64,000 nt of DNA from Thermus sp. CCB_US3_UF1 (GCF_000236585.1 NC_017278.1:2046001-2110000); one strand, 5' to 3'. Shown: positions 20,429-30,236, counted from the stretch's first letter. Notes: a model not told the origin generated them from the sequence alone. Program-made: numbers and translations.

Positions 20429-21173
20429 CCTCTTCCTGGTGGAGTTCTGGCGGAGCCTGCTCTACCTGCGCCGCTACCCCCTGGAGCTTCTGGGGGCGGT
20501 GGTCACCCTGAGCCTCCTCTTCTACCTCCTCTTCCTGGGGGCCCGCTTCCTGGCGGGGCCGGGGGCGGAGTTCGGTGGGCGGCTGGAGGCTGTCCTGGTG
20601 GGGTATTTGCTTTGGACCTTCACCCTTTCCGCCTACAACGGCCTCTCCTTCGGCCTCATGGAGGAGGCCCAGACGGGCACCCTGGAACAGGTCTTCCTCA
20701 CGCCCCATGGCCCCATCCCCCTCTTCCTGGTGCGCAACCTGGCGGGCCTCCTCAGCCAGGGGCTCCTGGTCTTCCTCATCGCCTTGGTGCTCATGGCCCT
20801 CACCGGGGCCAGGCTCTCCTTCGCCCCCGGGGTGCTCCTCCCCTTCCTGGCGGTCCTCCTGGGGGGGTACGGCCTGGGCTTCGCCATGGGAAGCCTGGCC
20901 CTCCTTTACAAGCGGATCGGCCAGCTCCTGGGGCTTTCCCAGTTTCTCCTCCTCTTCCTCCTTCAGGCCCCGGGGAAAGGGGCCTTCCTCCTCCTGCCCC
21001 TGGCTCCAGGGGCGGCCCTGGCCCGGGAGATGCTGGCCCAGGGAAGCCCCTTGGACCCCATGGCCCTGGGCCTAGCCTTTCTGAACGGCTTCCTTTACCT
21101 GGGGCTCGGGCTTTTCCTCTTCGGGCGGGCGGTGAGGCGGGCCAAGGCCCGGGGGCTCCTCCATGGCTACTAG
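20421..21173 (+). CDS. ABC-2 type permease
   Basis: A 250-residue protein with six predicted membrane helices. It begins MLDLFLVEFWRSLLYLRRYP and carries MEEAQTGTLEQVFLTPHG, the conserved coupling segment of ABC-2 permeases (EExxGTLExL). It partners with the overlapping upstream ATPase. Its last 11 nt overlap the following MFS gene, so all three are probably cotranscribed. Confidence 0.9.
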   Translation: MLDLFLVEFWRSLLYLRRYPLELLGAVVTLSLLFYLLFLGARFLAGPGAEFGGRLEAVLVGYLLWTFTLSAYNGLSFGLMEEAQTGTLEQVFLTPHGPIPLFLVRNLAGLLSQGLLVFLIALVLMALTGARLSFAPGVLLPFLAVLLGGYGLGFAMGSLALLYKRIGQLLGLSQFLLLFLLQAPGKGAFLLLPLAPGAALAREMLAQGSPLDPMALGLAFLNGFLYLGLGLFLFGRAVRRAKARGLLHGY

Positions 21174-22236
21174 GGCCCTCCTCCTGGCCCTGGGGCCGGC
21201 CAGCGCCCTGGGCCTGGGCCGCTTCGCCTACGCCCTGGTCCTCCCCCTGATGCAGGGGGCCTGGGGGCTTTCCTACGCCCAGGGCGGCCTTTTGGGAAGC
21301 GCCAACACCCTGGGCTACCTCCTGGGGGCCCTCCTGAGCCACCACCTCCTGGGGCGGATGGGGTACCGGAGGGGGTTTTTCCTGGCCCTCCTCCTGCAAG
21401 GGCCCTTGCTGGCCCTCACCGGGGTCAACGGGTACGGCCTGGCCTTTGCCCTCAGGCTCCTGCAGGGGCTTCTTGGGGCCCTGGTCTTCGTGGGCGGGGC
21501 GGCCCTCCTCATGGCCCTGGGGGGTTCGGGCCGGGCCCTGGGGGCCTACTACGGGGGGGTGGGCCTGGGCCTCCTCCTCGCCCCTTGGGTCCTGGTGGGG
21601 GCCGAGGGCCCGGAAGCGGCCTGGGGACGGCTTGGCCTCCTGGCCTTCCTCCTGGGCCTCTTCGTCCTCCCCGCCCGCCCTGGGCTCCGGGAACCCCCGC
21701 CCCCCGCCCAGGGGGAAGGGGGCCTGGGCCCCATCCTGCCCCTCCTCCTGGCCTATGGCCTCTACGGGGCAGGGTACATCGGCTACATGACCTTCGTGAC
21801 CAGCGCGGTGGGGAACTGGCCCCTCCTCTTCACCCTCCTGGGCCTGGGGGCCCTCCTCACCGGGGTCCTCTGGGGGCCATGGGTGGAACGGGTGGGGGGA
21901 AGGCGGGGGCTTTTCCACGTGCTCCTGGTGCTCTTCCTGGGGAGCCTACCCCCCCTGGCCCAGGGCCTGCCCCCCGCAAGCGCCTTCCTCTTTGGCCTTT
22001 CCTTTCTGGGGGTGATCACCGCCCTCACCCAGGCCTTCCGCGCCCTTCTGCCCCCCTCGGCCTGGCCTCGAGCCATGGGGCTTTCCACCGCCGCCTTCGC
22101 CCTGGGCCAGGCGGTGGGGCCCACCCTGGCCGGCCTGGCCGCCGAGGCGGTGGGCCGGGGGGAGGGGGCGCTCTGGGCAGCCTCCAGCCTCCTGGCCCTG
22201 GCCCTCCTCCCCCTAGGGCCCCGTCACAGGGCGTAA
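21163..22236 (+). CDS. YbfB/YjiJ-family MFS transporter
   Basis: A 357-residue carrier with about eleven to twelve helices. The N-terminal sequence [16 protein letters not shown] and [22 protein letters not shown] is the signature of the YbfB/YjiJ branch, with the short loop GRMGYRRGF after helix 2. The substrate is unknown. Its final 13 nt overlap the 3' end of the convergent carboxypeptidase gene. Confidence 0.88.
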   Translation: MATRALLLALGPASALGLGRFAYALVLPLMQGAWGLSYAQGGLLGSANTLGYLLGALLSHHLLGRMGYRRGFFLALLLQGPLLALTGVNGYGLAFALRLLQGLLGALVFVGGAALLMALGGSGRALGAYYGGVGLGLLLAPWVLVGAEGPEAAWGRLGLLAFLLGLFVLPARPGLREPPPPAQGEGGLGPILPLLLAYGLYGAGYIGYMTFVTSAVGNWPLLFTLLGLGALLTGVLWGPWVERVGGRRGLFHVLLVLFLGSLPPLAQGLPPASAFLFGLSFLGVITALTQAFRALLPPSAWPRAMGLSTAAFALGQAVGPTLAGLAAEAVGRGEGALWAASSLLALALLPLGPRHRA

Positions 22237-23759
22237 AGGGCCCGGTACTTCCCCTCCAGGTAGGCCAGGAAGGGCCCGGCGCTGGGGGGGGCTCCGGTCA
22301 CCCGTTCCACCAGGGCCTTGGGGCGGAAGCGGCTCCCCTCGGCGTGGATCTTCCTCCGGGTCCAGTCCAAAAAGGGGCGGAACTCCCCAAGGCGGAAGAG
22401 GCCCTCCAGGTCCCCAAGCTCCTCCTCCGCCTTGGCGAAGAACTGGGCGGCGTAGAGGTTCCCCAGGGTGTAGGTGGGGAAGTAGCCGAAAAGCCCCCCC
22501 GACCAGTGCACGTCCTGCATCACCCCGTCCTTGTAGTCCCTGGGGGCCACCCCCAGGTAGGCCCGGTACTTCTCCGCCCAGGCCCCGGGCAGGTCCTCCA
22601 GGGAAAGCTCTCCCCGGAAGAGGGCAAGCTCCAGCTCCAGGCGCACCAGGATGTGCAGGTTGTAGGTGACCTCGTCCGCCTCCACCCGGATCAGGGAGGG
22701 GGCCACGGCGTTCACGGCGAAGTGGAAGTCCTCGAGGCCCACCCCCTCCAGGCTTGGGAAATGGGCCTGGGCCCGGGGGAAGAAGCGCTCCCAAAAGCCC
22801 AAGGAGCGGCCCACCAGGTTCTCCCAGGTACGGCTTTGCGACTCGTGCACCCCCAGGGAGACCGCCTCCCCCCGGGGGGTCCCCCAGTGCTCCGGGGGCA
22901 GGCCCTGCTCGTAGAGGGCGTGGCCCATCTCGTGCAGGGTGCCGAAGATGCCGGCGTTGAAGAAGTCCTGGAAGTAGCGGGTGGTGATGCGCACGTCCCC
23001 AGGGCCGATGGAGATCTCAAAGGGGTGGGCGGTGGGGTCCAGGCGGCCCGCCTCGAGGTCGTAGCCACAGGCCTGCAAAAGTTCCAGGGCGAAGGCCCGC
23101 TGGGCCTCCTTGGGGTAGGAACGGTGGAGGAGGGTGGTATCGGGCCGCTTGGGGCTCCCTAGGATGCGGTCCAAAAGCCCGGCAAGACCCTGGCGCAGCT
23201 GGGCAAAAAGGAGCAGGAGCTCCGCCGCCCGCATCCCCGGCTCGTACCCCTCCAGAAGGGCGTCGTAGGGCTCCCCATACGGGGGGTCCCCCTGGGGCAC
23301 CGGGAGGGCGTAGAGGATCTCCGCCTTCTCCCGGGTGAGGGAGAAGACCCGCTTCAGGTAGGGCAGGAAGCCCTGCCAGTCGTCCTTGGGCCGGGCTTCC
23401 TCCCAGTAGCTCTCGCTTTCGCTCTCCGCCTCCGCCAGCTCCACCGCTAGGCGCTCGGGGATGGCCCGGGCCCGCTCGTAGGCCTGCCGCCACTCCCGCA
23501 CGTTGACCGCGGCATCGGAAAAGGGGTCTTGCACCAGGTGCGAACCCTCCACCCGCTCCAGCCACTCCCCGATCCGGGGATCGGTCATGCGCCCGTGCAG
23601 GAGCTTGGCCAGGGCAGCCATCTGCTTGGCCCGGTGGGCGTGCCCTTTTTTGGGGATCATGGTGCGCTGGTCCCAGGCGGCCAAGGCTCCCAGGGAGGCC
23701 AGGTAGGCGGTTTCCCGTTGGAACTCCAGGAGGTTTTGGTAAGCGGCTTCCGGCGTCAC
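22224..23759 (-). CDS. carboxypeptidase Taq (M32 metallocarboxypeptidase)
   Basis: A 511-residue thermostable zinc carboxypeptidase, the same length as the enzyme first described from T. aquaticus. The HEMGH zinc motif lies at about 276-280 in [17 protein letters not shown]. Downstream are the M32 motifs [10 protein letters not shown] (Glu ligand) and [21 protein letters not shown]. Translation starts at GTG 23759 (protein begins with [15 protein letters not shown] after Met). TATGAT at 23766-23771 ends 6 nt before it, so the mRNA is probably leaderless; longer in-frame starts are not supported. Confidence 0.96.
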   Translation of the reverse strand: MTPEAAYQNLLEFQRETAYLASLGALAAWDQRTMIPKKGHAHRAKQMAALAKLLHGRMTDPRIGEWLERVEGSHLVQDPFSDAAVNVREWRQAYERARAIPERLAVELAEAESESESYWEEARPKDDWQGFLPYLKRVFSLTREKAEILYALPVPQGDPPYGEPYDALLEGYEPGMRAAELLLLFAQLRQGLAGLLDRILGSPKRPDTTLLHRSYPKEAQRAFALELLQACGYDLEAGRLDPTAHPFEISIGPGDVRITTRYFQDFFNAGIFGTLHEMGHALYEQGLPPEHWGTPRGEAVSLGVHESQSRTWENLVGRSLGFWERFFPRAQAHFPSLEGVGLEDFHFAVNAVAPSLIRVEADEVTYNLHILVRLELELALFRGELSLEDLPGAWAEKYRAYLGVAPRDYKDGVMQDVHWSGGLFGYFPTYTLGNLYAAQFFAKAEEELGDLEGLFRLGEFRPFLDWTRRKIHAEGSRFRPKALVERVTGAPPSAGPFLAYLEGKYRALYAL

Positions 23760-23765
23760 GGGGGC

Positions 23766-23792
23766 ATCATACCCCTTTCCGCCGGGTATGCT
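23766..23792. promoter_or_regulatory. divergent leaderless promoters of M32 peptidase and YvlD-like gene
   Basis: Minus strand: TTAGCA, 17 nt, TATGAT (23771 to 23766), then 6 nt and GTG. Plus strand: TATGCT (23787-23792), then 7 nt and ATG 23800. Confidence 0.55.
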
Positions 23793-23799
23793 AAGGGCC

Positions 23800-24147
23800 A
23801 TGCGCGGCCTATTGGTAAGGCTTCTTCTAAACACCTTGGCCCTTTGGCTGGTGAGCCTCCTCTACCCCGGGGTCCGCTTCGCCCCGGGGGCGGGGCTTTT
23901 GGACTACCTGGTGGCTGGGGCCATCTGGGGCCTGGCCAACGCCCTTCTCAGGCCCCTGCTCCTCCTCCTGACCCTGCCCCTAAACCTCCTCACCCTGGGG
24001 CTTTTCACCCTGGCGGTCAACGGGGCCGTGCTCTACCTGGTGGCCGAGGCCACAGCCCTCGAGGTCCAGGGCTTCCTAGGGGCCTTGGTGGGGGCCCTGA
24101 TCCTCTCCCTGGTGAGCCTTTTCCTCAACTGGCTCTTCCGCGACTAG
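23800..24147 (+). CDS. phage holin family/YvlD-like membrane protein
   Basis: A 115-residue protein with four predicted helices. Segments [45 protein letters not shown] and [12 protein letters not shown] are diagnostic of the small PF04020-type membrane family (Bacillus YvlD, linked there to envelope stress). The role in Thermus is unknown. An ATG at 23788 is in frame, but it overlaps the -10 box, so 23800 was chosen. It overlaps the convergent CBS gene by 4 nt. Confidence 0.8.
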   Translation: MRGLLVRLLLNTLALWLVSLLYPGVRFAPGAGLLDYLVAGAIWGLANALLRPLLLLLTLPLNLLTLGLFTLAVNGAVLYLVAEATALEVQGFLGALVGALILSLVSLFLNWLFRD

Positions 24148-24575
24148 CGGTTTTCGGTCACGTAGCGGGAAAGCTCGCCGATCAGGACCTCCTGCTCGCC
24201 GATGATGGCTTTGACCACATCCCCGATGGAGATCACCCCCACCACCCGCCCCCCCTCCACCACGGGCAGGTGGCGCACCCGGTGCTCGGTCATGAGGCGC
24301 ATGGCCTGGGCGAGGTCGGCCTCGGGGGGGAGGGTGAGGGGGTCGGGCGTCATCACCTCCGCCACCCGGGTGTCCTTGGAGAAGCGGCCCAGAAGGACCA
24401 GCTTGCGGGCATAATCCCGCTCGGAGAAGATGCCGAGAAGCCTCTCCCCCTCCATGACCAAAAGGGCGCCGATATCGTGCTGGGCCAGCGCCTTCAGGGC
24501 CTCCAGCACCGTGGCCTCCGGGGAGATGGCGTAGACCTCGCCCCCCTTACGCAACAGGACCTGGCGGACCGTCAT
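24144..24575 (-). CDS. tandem CBS-domain protein
   Basis: A 143-residue protein consisting of two CBS motifs: about 10-60 (SPEATVLEALKALAQHDIGALLVM...GIFSERDYARKL) and 75-128 (VMTPDPLTLPPEADLAQAMRLMTEHRVRHLPVV, then VVGVISIGDVVKAI). Such stand-alone pairs bind adenine nucleotides and act as energy or stress sensors. The ATG at 24575 fits the family; two upstream in-frame ATGs lie in the operator-like repeats. It lies downstream of the uspA gene on the same strand, with its own TATAAT. Confidence 0.9.
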   Translation of the reverse strand: MTVRQVLLRKGGEVYAISPEATVLEALKALAQHDIGALLVMEGERLLGIFSERDYARKLVLLGRFSKDTRVAEVMTPDPLTLPPEADLAQAMRLMTEHRVRHLPVVEGGRVVGVISIGDVVKAIIGEQEVLIGELSRYVTENR

Positions 24576-24587
24576 AGGACCCCCTTT

Positions 24588-24637
24588 CCCTCTTGAGGGT
24601 TTCATTATAGCAGAGGGACCCTTTGAGGGTTTCATTA
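24588..24637 (-). promoter_or_regulatory. promoter with two direct-repeat/palindromic operator-like sites
   Basis: TTGAGGGTTTCATTA (plus strand) occurs twice, at 24593-24607 and 24623-24637, exactly 30 bp apart. Each copy also sits inside a small palindrome: CCCTC-TT-GAGGG at 24588-24599 and ACCCT-TTG-AGGGT at 24618-24630. A perfect minus-strand TATAAT (24609 to 24604) overlaps the first copy, and the second falls in the -30/-45 region. This suggests a repressor binding two sites three helical turns apart. Confidence 0.6.
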
Positions 24638-24640
24638 CCC

Positions 24641-25447
24641 TCAGCGCACGGTCAGCACCGGGCCCACCGCGTGGCGCACCACGTGCTCGGCGGTGCTGCC
24701 CAGGACCAGGCGGCGCACGGGTGCCCCCAGGGCCAGGAGGTCCGAGGGGCCTTGCAGGGCGAGGAGGTGCTCCGCGGGGTCCCCGGAGAAGGCCAGGGCC
24801 TCCACGCGAAGCCCCTGGTCCCGGAGGTAGGCCTCGGCCTCGAGGGCCCAGGCCCCAGCCTGGGCCGGGTCGTCGTGCACGCTCACCACCCGTACCCCAA
24901 GCCCCAGGGGCTTGGCCAGGGAGGCCAGGGTGTGCAGGGCCCGCACCGCGCTCTCGGAGGCGTTGTAGCCCAGGATGGCCCCCTCCAGCTCCACGTAGTC
25001 CGTGGGGGCCACCAGGACCGGGGTGGGCGAGGCCCGCAGCACCCGGTCCACCGTACTCCCCAGGCCGGCAAAGCTCCCCCCATGGGCCTCCCCGCTCCGC
25101 CCCAGGACCAGGAGGTCGGCGGCGCGGGCATGGCGGAGGATCACCTCGTGGGGCAGGCCGGTTTCCATAAGGGTTTCCACGGGGATGCCCGCTTCCCTGG
25201 CGCTTTGGGCCAGCCGGCCCAAAAGGGCCTCTCCCTTGGCGGTCAGGGCCTTCTCCAGCTCCTCCCGGTAGGCGGGCAGGGGGATGGTGAGGGCCCCGAA
25301 ATCCAAAAGCTCGGGCACCCGCACCAGGCGCACATCCCGCACAAAAAGGGCCACCAGCTTGGCCGAAAGCTTGTAGCACAGCCACTCGGCCAGCACCTCC
25401 GCCCCCCGGGCCTGGGGGGAGCCGTCCGTGGCCAGGAGGATCCTCAT
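24641..25447 (-). CDS. tandem universal stress protein
   Basis: A 268-residue UspA protein with two Usp domains (about 1-140 and 145-268). Domain one begins MRILLATDGSPQARGAE and has the ATP-loop pattern VLGRSGEAHGGSFAGLGSTVDRVL. Domain two ends with LGAPVRRLVLGSTAEHVVRHAVGPVLTVR, the GxxGSxxxxVxxxxxxPV signature. A TAAGAT at 25454-25459 lies 6 nt before the ATG, suggesting leaderless expression. It may be cotranscribed with the downstream CBS gene, another nucleotide-sensing stress protein. Confidence 0.93.
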   Translation of the reverse strand: MRILLATDGSPQARGAEVLAEWLCYKLSAKLVALFVRDVRLVRVPELLDFGALTIPLPAYREELEKALTAKGEALLGRLAQSAREAGIPVETLMETGLPHEVILRHARAADLLVLGRSGEAHGGSFAGLGSTVDRVLRASPTPVLVAPTDYVELEGAILGYNASESAVRALHTLASLAKPLGLGVRVVSVHDDPAQAGAWALEAEAYLRDQGLRVEALAFSGDPAEHLLALQGPSDLLALGAPVRRLVLGSTAEHVVRHAVGPVLTVR

Positions 25448-25456
25448 GCCCCCATC

Positions 25457-26590
25457 TTACGCCCCCCGGGCCCAAGGCTCCCGCACCGCCCGGGCCAGGG
25501 CCCAGGCCGGCAGGATCAAAACCCCCAGGGCCAGGAGAACGGGCATGACCCCCAAGGCCTCGATGAGGTGCCCGATGGGGGCGTAAAAGAGGCCGGCGAA
25601 GCCCCAGGTAAAGCCCATGAGGAGGCCGGAAACCGTGGCGGTCTGGGTGGGCTCCAGCTCCTGGGCCATGGCCACGGCCACGGGGATGCCCGCGTTCATC
25701 AGGGCCCCGGTGACCGCCAGGAGGAGGAGGTACAAGGGGTTTTCTGGGGGAAAGAGGAGCAAGGCCAGGTAAAGGGGAAGCCCAAAGGCCAAGGTACCCA
25801 CCAGCACCCTCTGGCGGCCAAAGCGGTCCGAGAGGGTACCCCCCAGGAAGGCCCCCAGGGTGGCGGAAAAGCTGTAGACGGAGAGGCTGAAGGCGGTATA
25901 GGCATCGGAAAGCCCCTTTTGGGCGTACCAGTAGGGCAAGGTGGTGGAAAAGCTCATGAAGACCAGGCTCCTCAAGGTGGCCATGCCCCAGAGCCGGGCC
26001 ACATCCCCGCGGAAGACCCGGAGGAAGTCGCGGAAGCCGGCAGGCCGCCCTTGGCGGCGCACCGGGGGCAGGCGCAGCAAGGCCAAGGCGGGCAGGAGGG
26101 CCAAGGGGGTAAGCCAGATGAGGCCCTCCAGCCCCCAGGCCCCCACGGCGAAGAGGGCCACGATGGGCCCCAGGGAGAGGCCCAGATACCCCGCGGAGCC
26201 GAAAAAGGAAAGCCAGAAGCCCCGGCGGTCCCCAGGGGCGAACTCCCCCACCAGGCTGGCCCCGGAGGCGTGGAAAAGGGCCGAGCCCATGCCCGCAAGC
26301 AGGAGGACCCCAAGCAGGACCTCAAAGCGGGGCCAAAGGCCCAAGGAGCCCATGCCCAAGGCCACCAACACCGGCCCCAGGGCGGCAAGGAGCCTGCGGT
26401 CGCTGCGGTCGGCGATCAGGCCCGCCAGGGGCTGGAGGAGGCTTCCCGTGAGGGAGTAGGCGGAAACCAGAAGCCCCGCCGTGCCCAGACCCACGCCAAA
26501 GTGGGCCATGAGCTTGGGCAGAAGGGGGGTGAGGAAGTTGGAGAAGAGGTCGTTGACCGCGTGGAGCCAGGCCAAGAGAAGGGGCAGCAC
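25457..26590 (-). CDS. MFS transporter (fosmidomycin-resistance-like)
   Basis: A 377-residue protein with twelve predicted helices. The N-terminus LLLAWLHAVNDLFSNFLTPLLPKLMAHFGV resembles the Fsr branch of drug exporters (H-x-x-N/V-D-L). Loop motifs are AGLIADRSDRRLLAALG and GGTLSDRFGRQRVLVG. It starts at GTG 26590 with TAGGAT at 26597-26602, 6 nt upstream, which fits a leaderless message. The substrate is not determinable. Confidence 0.85.
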   Translation of the reverse strand: MLPLLLAWLHAVNDLFSNFLTPLLPKLMAHFGVGLGTAGLLVSAYSLTGSLLQPLAGLIADRSDRRLLAALGPVLVALGMGSLGLWPRFEVLLGVLLLAGMGSALFHASGASLVGEFAPGDRRGFWLSFFGSAGYLGLSLGPIVALFAVGAWGLEGLIWLTPLALLPALALLRLPPVRRQGRPAGFRDFLRVFRGDVARLWGMATLRSLVFMSFSTTLPYWYAQKGLSDAYTAFSLSVYSFSATLGAFLGGTLSDRFGRQRVLVGTLAFGLPLYLALLLFPPENPLYLLLLAVTGALMNAGIPVAVAMAQELEPTQTATVSGLLMGFTWGFAGLFYAPIGHLIEALGVMPVLLALGVLILPAWALARAVREPWARGA

Positions 26591-26673
26591 CTCCCCATCC
26601 TAAACCCAACCCTCACGGAGCGTGTGCTAAAATCCCTTCGTGCTGAAGGCCTTCCGGGGTGGAAAAAGAAAAA

Positions 26674-26750
<77 letters not shown>

Positions 26751-26794
26751 ACTCAGCGGGAGCTATCGTAGCACGCATAGGAGGAGGCGGTCAA

Positions 26795-28603
26795 GTGTTT
26801 GGGATCAACAAGCGGCTCATCACCATACTCTTCGGTCTTCTGGCCTTGGCCTTCGCCGTGGGGGCCATCCTGCTTTTCACCCCCCAGGCGGGGCAGCAGG
26901 CGCGGGGCAAGCCCGTGCTCTGGGTGAACGGGAAGGCGGTTTACGAGCTGGATCTCCTCAGGCTCCAGGGGAACGACCCCCTGTACGCCGCCAACCCCCA
27001 GGGGCTTTTGAAGACCCTGGTGGACACCCACTTCCTGGAGCAAGTGATCCTTACCGAGGCCCTGAAGCAGGACGCGGCCCGGGTCCGGGTGGGGAGCGCC
27101 GAGGTGCGCAAGGAGGTGGACCGGATCCGGGAGCAGTTTGGCCTCAAGGACAAGAAGGCCTACGAGCAGTTCCTGAACCAGGTGGGGTACACCGACGCCC
27201 AGCTGCGGGGGGAGGTCAAGACCCAGCTCCAGATCCAAAAGCGCCTGGAGCAGATCCGCTCCGGCGCCAAGCCCACCCCGGAAGAGGTGCGGCTCTACTT
27301 TGAGACCCACCGGGATACATACAAAGGGGAGGACCGGGTCAAGGCCCGCCAGATCGTGGTGGACGACAAGAAGCTGGCGGAGGAACTCCTGGCCAAGGCC
27401 AAGGCCGGGGAGGACTTCGCCGCCTTGGCCAAGGCCCACTCCAAGGTGGGGGCGGAGCAGGGCGGGGCCCTGGGGGCGGCCCCGGGGGAAAGCACCCCCA
27501 AGCCCGTGACCAAGGTGGTCTTCCCCGAGAAGGTGGCCGAGGCGGTCTTCGCCCTCAAGGGTCCGGGCCTGGTGGGCCCCCTCGAGGCCGGGGGCCGGTA
27601 CTACCTGGTGCGGGTGGAGGAGTACCTCCCCGCCAAGACCCCCTCCTTTGAGGAGGTCAAGGACCGGGTGGAGAAGGACGCCCAGGAGGCTAAGGGGAAC
27701 GGGGCCCTCGAGGCCTATCTGGAGGAACTTCGGAAAAATGCCCAGGTCCGCTTCGCCGAGGGCATCGCCTACACCTACAAAAACCCCCCGGTGGCCAGCG
27801 TGAACGGGAAGGAGATCCTCCTCGCCCAGGTCCTCCAGCCCGTCTTCTCCAACCAGCAGACCGCCGCCCTCATCCAGCAGGGTCTGGGGGAGCTGGCGGT
27901 GCAGTTCTTCCTGCCCCAGACCCTGGAAAGCCTCATAGACCGCGAGCTCCTGGCCGAGGCAGCCAAGAAGAGCGGCCAGCCCTTCATCGGCTCCAAGGAC
28001 GATGTGGCCCAGGCCTACCTCTTCTACCAAACCCGGGAGCTGAGCGCCACCGAGGAGGAGGCGCGCAAGTTCTATGCGGAAAACCCCGCCCTCTTCACCG
28101 TACCGGCCAGCGCCGAGGTGGTGGGGGCCACCTTCGCAGCGGAGGCCAAGGCCAAGGCCTTCCGCGAAGCCGCCCTTAGGGGCGGGGACCTCCAGGCCCT
28201 GGCCAAGGCCCAAGGGGGCTCGGTGACCGAGTACGGCACCGTCAACCCCAACCAGCTTCCCGCGGTGCTGGACCGGCTGGTCTTCAAGGTGAAGGAAACC
28301 TTCCCCCAGGGCCCCTTGGGGGAGGTGAGCGAGGTGGTGAAGCTGGAGGACGGCACCTTCGCCGTGCTCCTCATCAAGAACCGCAAGCCGGAAACCCTCA
28401 AGCCCTACGCCCAGGTGATGGAGGAGGCCAAGGCAGGGGTGATAGGCCGCAAGCGGCAGCAGGCGGCCCAGGCCCTCATCCAGAAGCTCCGCCAGGAGGC
28501 CAAGGTGGAAAACCGCCTAAGCCAGGTGCTGGCCGAGCTCACCCCCAAGACGGAGGAGAAGCCCAAGGAAGAAGCGCCCAAAGAGGCGCCCGCCAAGCCT
28601 TAG
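26795..28603 (+). CDS. SurA/PpiD-like peptidylprolyl isomerase with membrane anchor
   Basis: A 602-residue protein starting at GTG 26795 after AGGAGGAGG. One N-terminal membrane helix (about 8-28, LITILFGLLALAFAVGAIL) anchors it. A SurA-N-like chaperone region (about 45-165) follows. A PpiC rotamase domain is at about 183-300 (ARQIVVDDKKLAEELLAKAK, AKAHSKVGAEQGGALG). A second chaperone stretch opens with VASVNGKEILLAQVL, mirroring VLWVNGKAVYELDLL near the N-terminus. A second, degenerate rotamase-like domain is at about 430-550. The tail is Lys/Glu/Pro-rich. It probably assists folding of exported proteins. Open frame upstream of the GTG is antisense to other genes and not coding. Confidence 0.85.
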   Translation: MFGINKRLITILFGLLALAFAVGAILLFTPQAGQQARGKPVLWVNGKAVYELDLLRLQGNDPLYAANPQGLLKTLVDTHFLEQVILTEALKQDAARVRVGSAEVRKEVDRIREQFGLKDKKAYEQFLNQVGYTDAQLRGEVKTQLQIQKRLEQIRSGAKPTPEEVRLYFETHRDTYKGEDRVKARQIVVDDKKLAEELLAKAKAGEDFAALAKAHSKVGAEQGGALGAAPGESTPKPVTKVVFPEKVAEAVFALKGPGLVGPLEAGGRYYLVRVEEYLPAKTPSFEEVKDRVEKDAQEAKGNGALEAYLEELRKNAQVRFAEGIAYTYKNPPVASVNGKEILLAQVLQPVFSNQQTAALIQQGLGELAVQFFLPQTLESLIDRELLAEAAKKSGQPFIGSKDDVAQAYLFYQTRELSATEEEARKFYAENPALFTVPASAEVVGATFAAEAKAKAFREAALRGGDLQALAKAQGGSVTEYGTVNPNQLPAVLDRLVFKVKETFPQGPLGEVSEVVKLEDGTFAVLLIKNRKPETLKPYAQVMEEAKAGVIGRKRQQAAQALIQKLRQEAKVENRLSQVLAELTPKTEEKPKEEAPKEAPAKP

Positions 28604-28620
28604 GCCCAGGGGACCTGTCC

Positions 28621-28650
28621 GCAGGGGGGCCCAAAGGCCCCCCGCTTTTT
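28621..28650 (+). terminator. rho-independent terminator of the PpiD-like gene
   Basis: Stem GGGGGGCC / GGCCCCCC with loop CAAA, followed by GCTTTTT. The last T of the run is also the first base of the TAAGAT -10 box of the next gene. Confidence 0.85.
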
Positions 28651-28655
28651 AAGAT
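28650..28655 (+). promoter_or_regulatory. leaderless -10 box of pgm
   Basis: TAAGAT directly abutting the terminator T-run, followed by 6 nt and the ATG at 28662. Confidence 0.55.
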
Positions 28656-28661
28656 GGGGGC

Positions 28662-30236
28662 ATGGACCTCCCCAAGCTCCTCACCCTGTACTACGAGGAA
28701 CGCCCCGACCCAGAAGACCCCTTGCTGCGGGTGGCCTTCGGCACCAGCGGCCACCGGGGCACCAGCCTCAAGGGCACCTTCACCGAGGCCCACGTCCTGG
28801 CCATCGCCCAGGCCATCGCCGACCTGAGGGCCTCCTTTGGGGCCACAGGGCCCCTTTTCCTGGCCAAGGACACCCACGCCCTTTCCCAGCCTGCCTGGGC
28901 CACGGCCCTAAGCGTATTCGCCGCCAACGGGATCGAGGTCCTGGTGGAGCCTGAGGAGGGGTATACGCCCACCCCTCTGGTCTCCCTGGCCATCCTGGAG
29001 CACAACGCCCATCACTCGGCCAAGGCGGATGGGGTCCTCCTCACCCCGAGCCACAATCCCCCCGAGGATGGGGGCTTCAAGTACAACCCCCCCACGGGGG
29101 GTCCGGCGGACACCCGGGTCACCAAGGCCATTGAGGCCCGGGCCAACGCCCTCCTCAAGGAGGGCCTGAAGGGGGTGAAGCGGCTTCCCCTCAAGGAGGC
29201 CAAGGGGCGGGCCAAGGCCTTTGACTACGCCGGTCTCTACGTGGCCCGGATCAAGGAAGCGGTGGACCTCGAGGCCATCCGGGCCTCCGGGCTGCGGATC
29301 GGCGTGGACCCCTTGGGGGGGGCAAGCCTCCGGGTCTGGGAGCGCCTGGCGGAGGCCTACCGCCTGAACCTGGAGGTGGTAAACCCCATCCTGGACCCCA
29401 CCTTCCGCTTCATGCCCCCCGACCACGACGGCAAGATCCGCATGGACTGCTCCAGCCCCTACGCCATGGCAGGCCTCCTGGCCCTCAAGGACCGGTACGA
29501 TCTGGCTATCGGCAACGACCCCGACGCCGACCGCCACGGCATCGTGACCCCCAGGGGCCTCATGAACCCCAACCACTACCTGGCCGCCGCCCTCCACCAC
29601 CTCTTCACCACCCGGGCCTGGCCTGGGGCCAAGGTGGGCAAAACCGCCGTCACCTCAGCCCTCCTGGACCGGGTGGCCGCCGCCTTGGGCCGGGAGGTCT
29701 ACGAGACCCCGGTGGGCTTCAAGTACTTCGTGGCCGGGCTGTTGGAGGGCTGGCTGGGCTTTGGGGGTGAGGAGAGCGCCGGGGCAAGCTTCCTCCGCTT
29801 GGATGGCCGCCCCTTCTCTACCGACAAGGACGGGATCCTCCTGGGCCTTTTGGCCGCAGAGATGGCCGCCAAGGAGGGCAAGGCCCCGGACGAGGTCTAC
29901 GAGGCCCTGGCCCAAGGCCTGGGCCGCCCCTACTACGCCCGCAAGGACCTGCCCATCTCCCCCGAGGCCAAGGCCAAACTGGCCCGCCTCTCCCCCGAGG
30001 ACGTGGGGGAGAAGGAGCTGGCCGGGGAGCCCATCCGGGCCGTCCTCACCCGGGCCCCGGGGAACGGGGAGCCCTTGGGGGGCCTCAAGGTGGTGACCGA
30101 AAACGCCTGGTTCGCCGCCCGGCCCAGCGGCACCGAGGACGTGGCCAAGGTCTATGCGGAAAGCTTCCGGGGGGAAGAGCACCTGGAGGCCGTGCTCCAG
30201 GCCGCTTTGGCCCTGGTGGCCAAGGTGCTGGCCTAG
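28662..30236 (+). CDS. pgm: phosphoglucomutase (alpha-D-glucose-1,6-bisphosphate-dependent)
   Basis: A 524-residue alpha-D-phosphohexomutase interconverting glucose 1-phosphate and glucose 6-phosphate. It has the FGTSGHRG N-terminal motif, the active serine loop [20 protein letters not shown] (about 127-146), metal loop [10 protein letters not shown] (about 285-294), sugar-binding loop [10 protein letters not shown] (about 368-377) and phosphate loop RPSGTED near the C-terminus. All landmarks are intact. It overlaps the 3' end of the convergent sugar ABC permease by 4 nt, consistent with a local role in sugar catabolism or glycogen metabolism. Confidence 0.96.
   Translation: MDLPKLLTLYYEERPDPEDPLLRVAFGTSGHRGTSLKGTFTEAHVLAIAQAIADLRASFGATGPLFLAKDTHALSQPAWATALSVFAANGIEVLVEPEEGYTPTPLVSLAILEHNAHHSAKADGVLLTPSHNPPEDGGFKYNPPTGGPADTRVTKAIEARANALLKEGLKGVKRLPLKEAKGRAKAFDYAGLYVARIKEAVDLEAIRASGLRIGVDPLGGASLRVWERLAEAYRLNLEVVNPILDPTFRFMPPDHDGKIRMDCSSPYAMAGLLALKDRYDLAIGNDPDADRHGIVTPRGLMNPNHYLAAALHHLFTTRAWPGAKVGKTAVTSALLDRVAAALGREVYETPVGFKYFVAGLLEGWLGFGGEESAGASFLRLDGRPFSTDKDGILLGLLAAEMAAKEGKAPDEVYEALAQGLGRPYYARKDLPISPEAKAKLARLSPEDVGEKELAGEPIRAVLTRAPGNGEPLGGLKVVTENAWFAARPSGTEDVAKVYAESFRGEEHLEAVLQAALALVAKVLA

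Noticed and set aside
24576-24635. N-terminal extension of the CBS protein beginning at upstream ATGs
   Set aside because: The extension would be encoded by the operator-like repeats and contains the TATAAT box; CBS homology begins at 24575.
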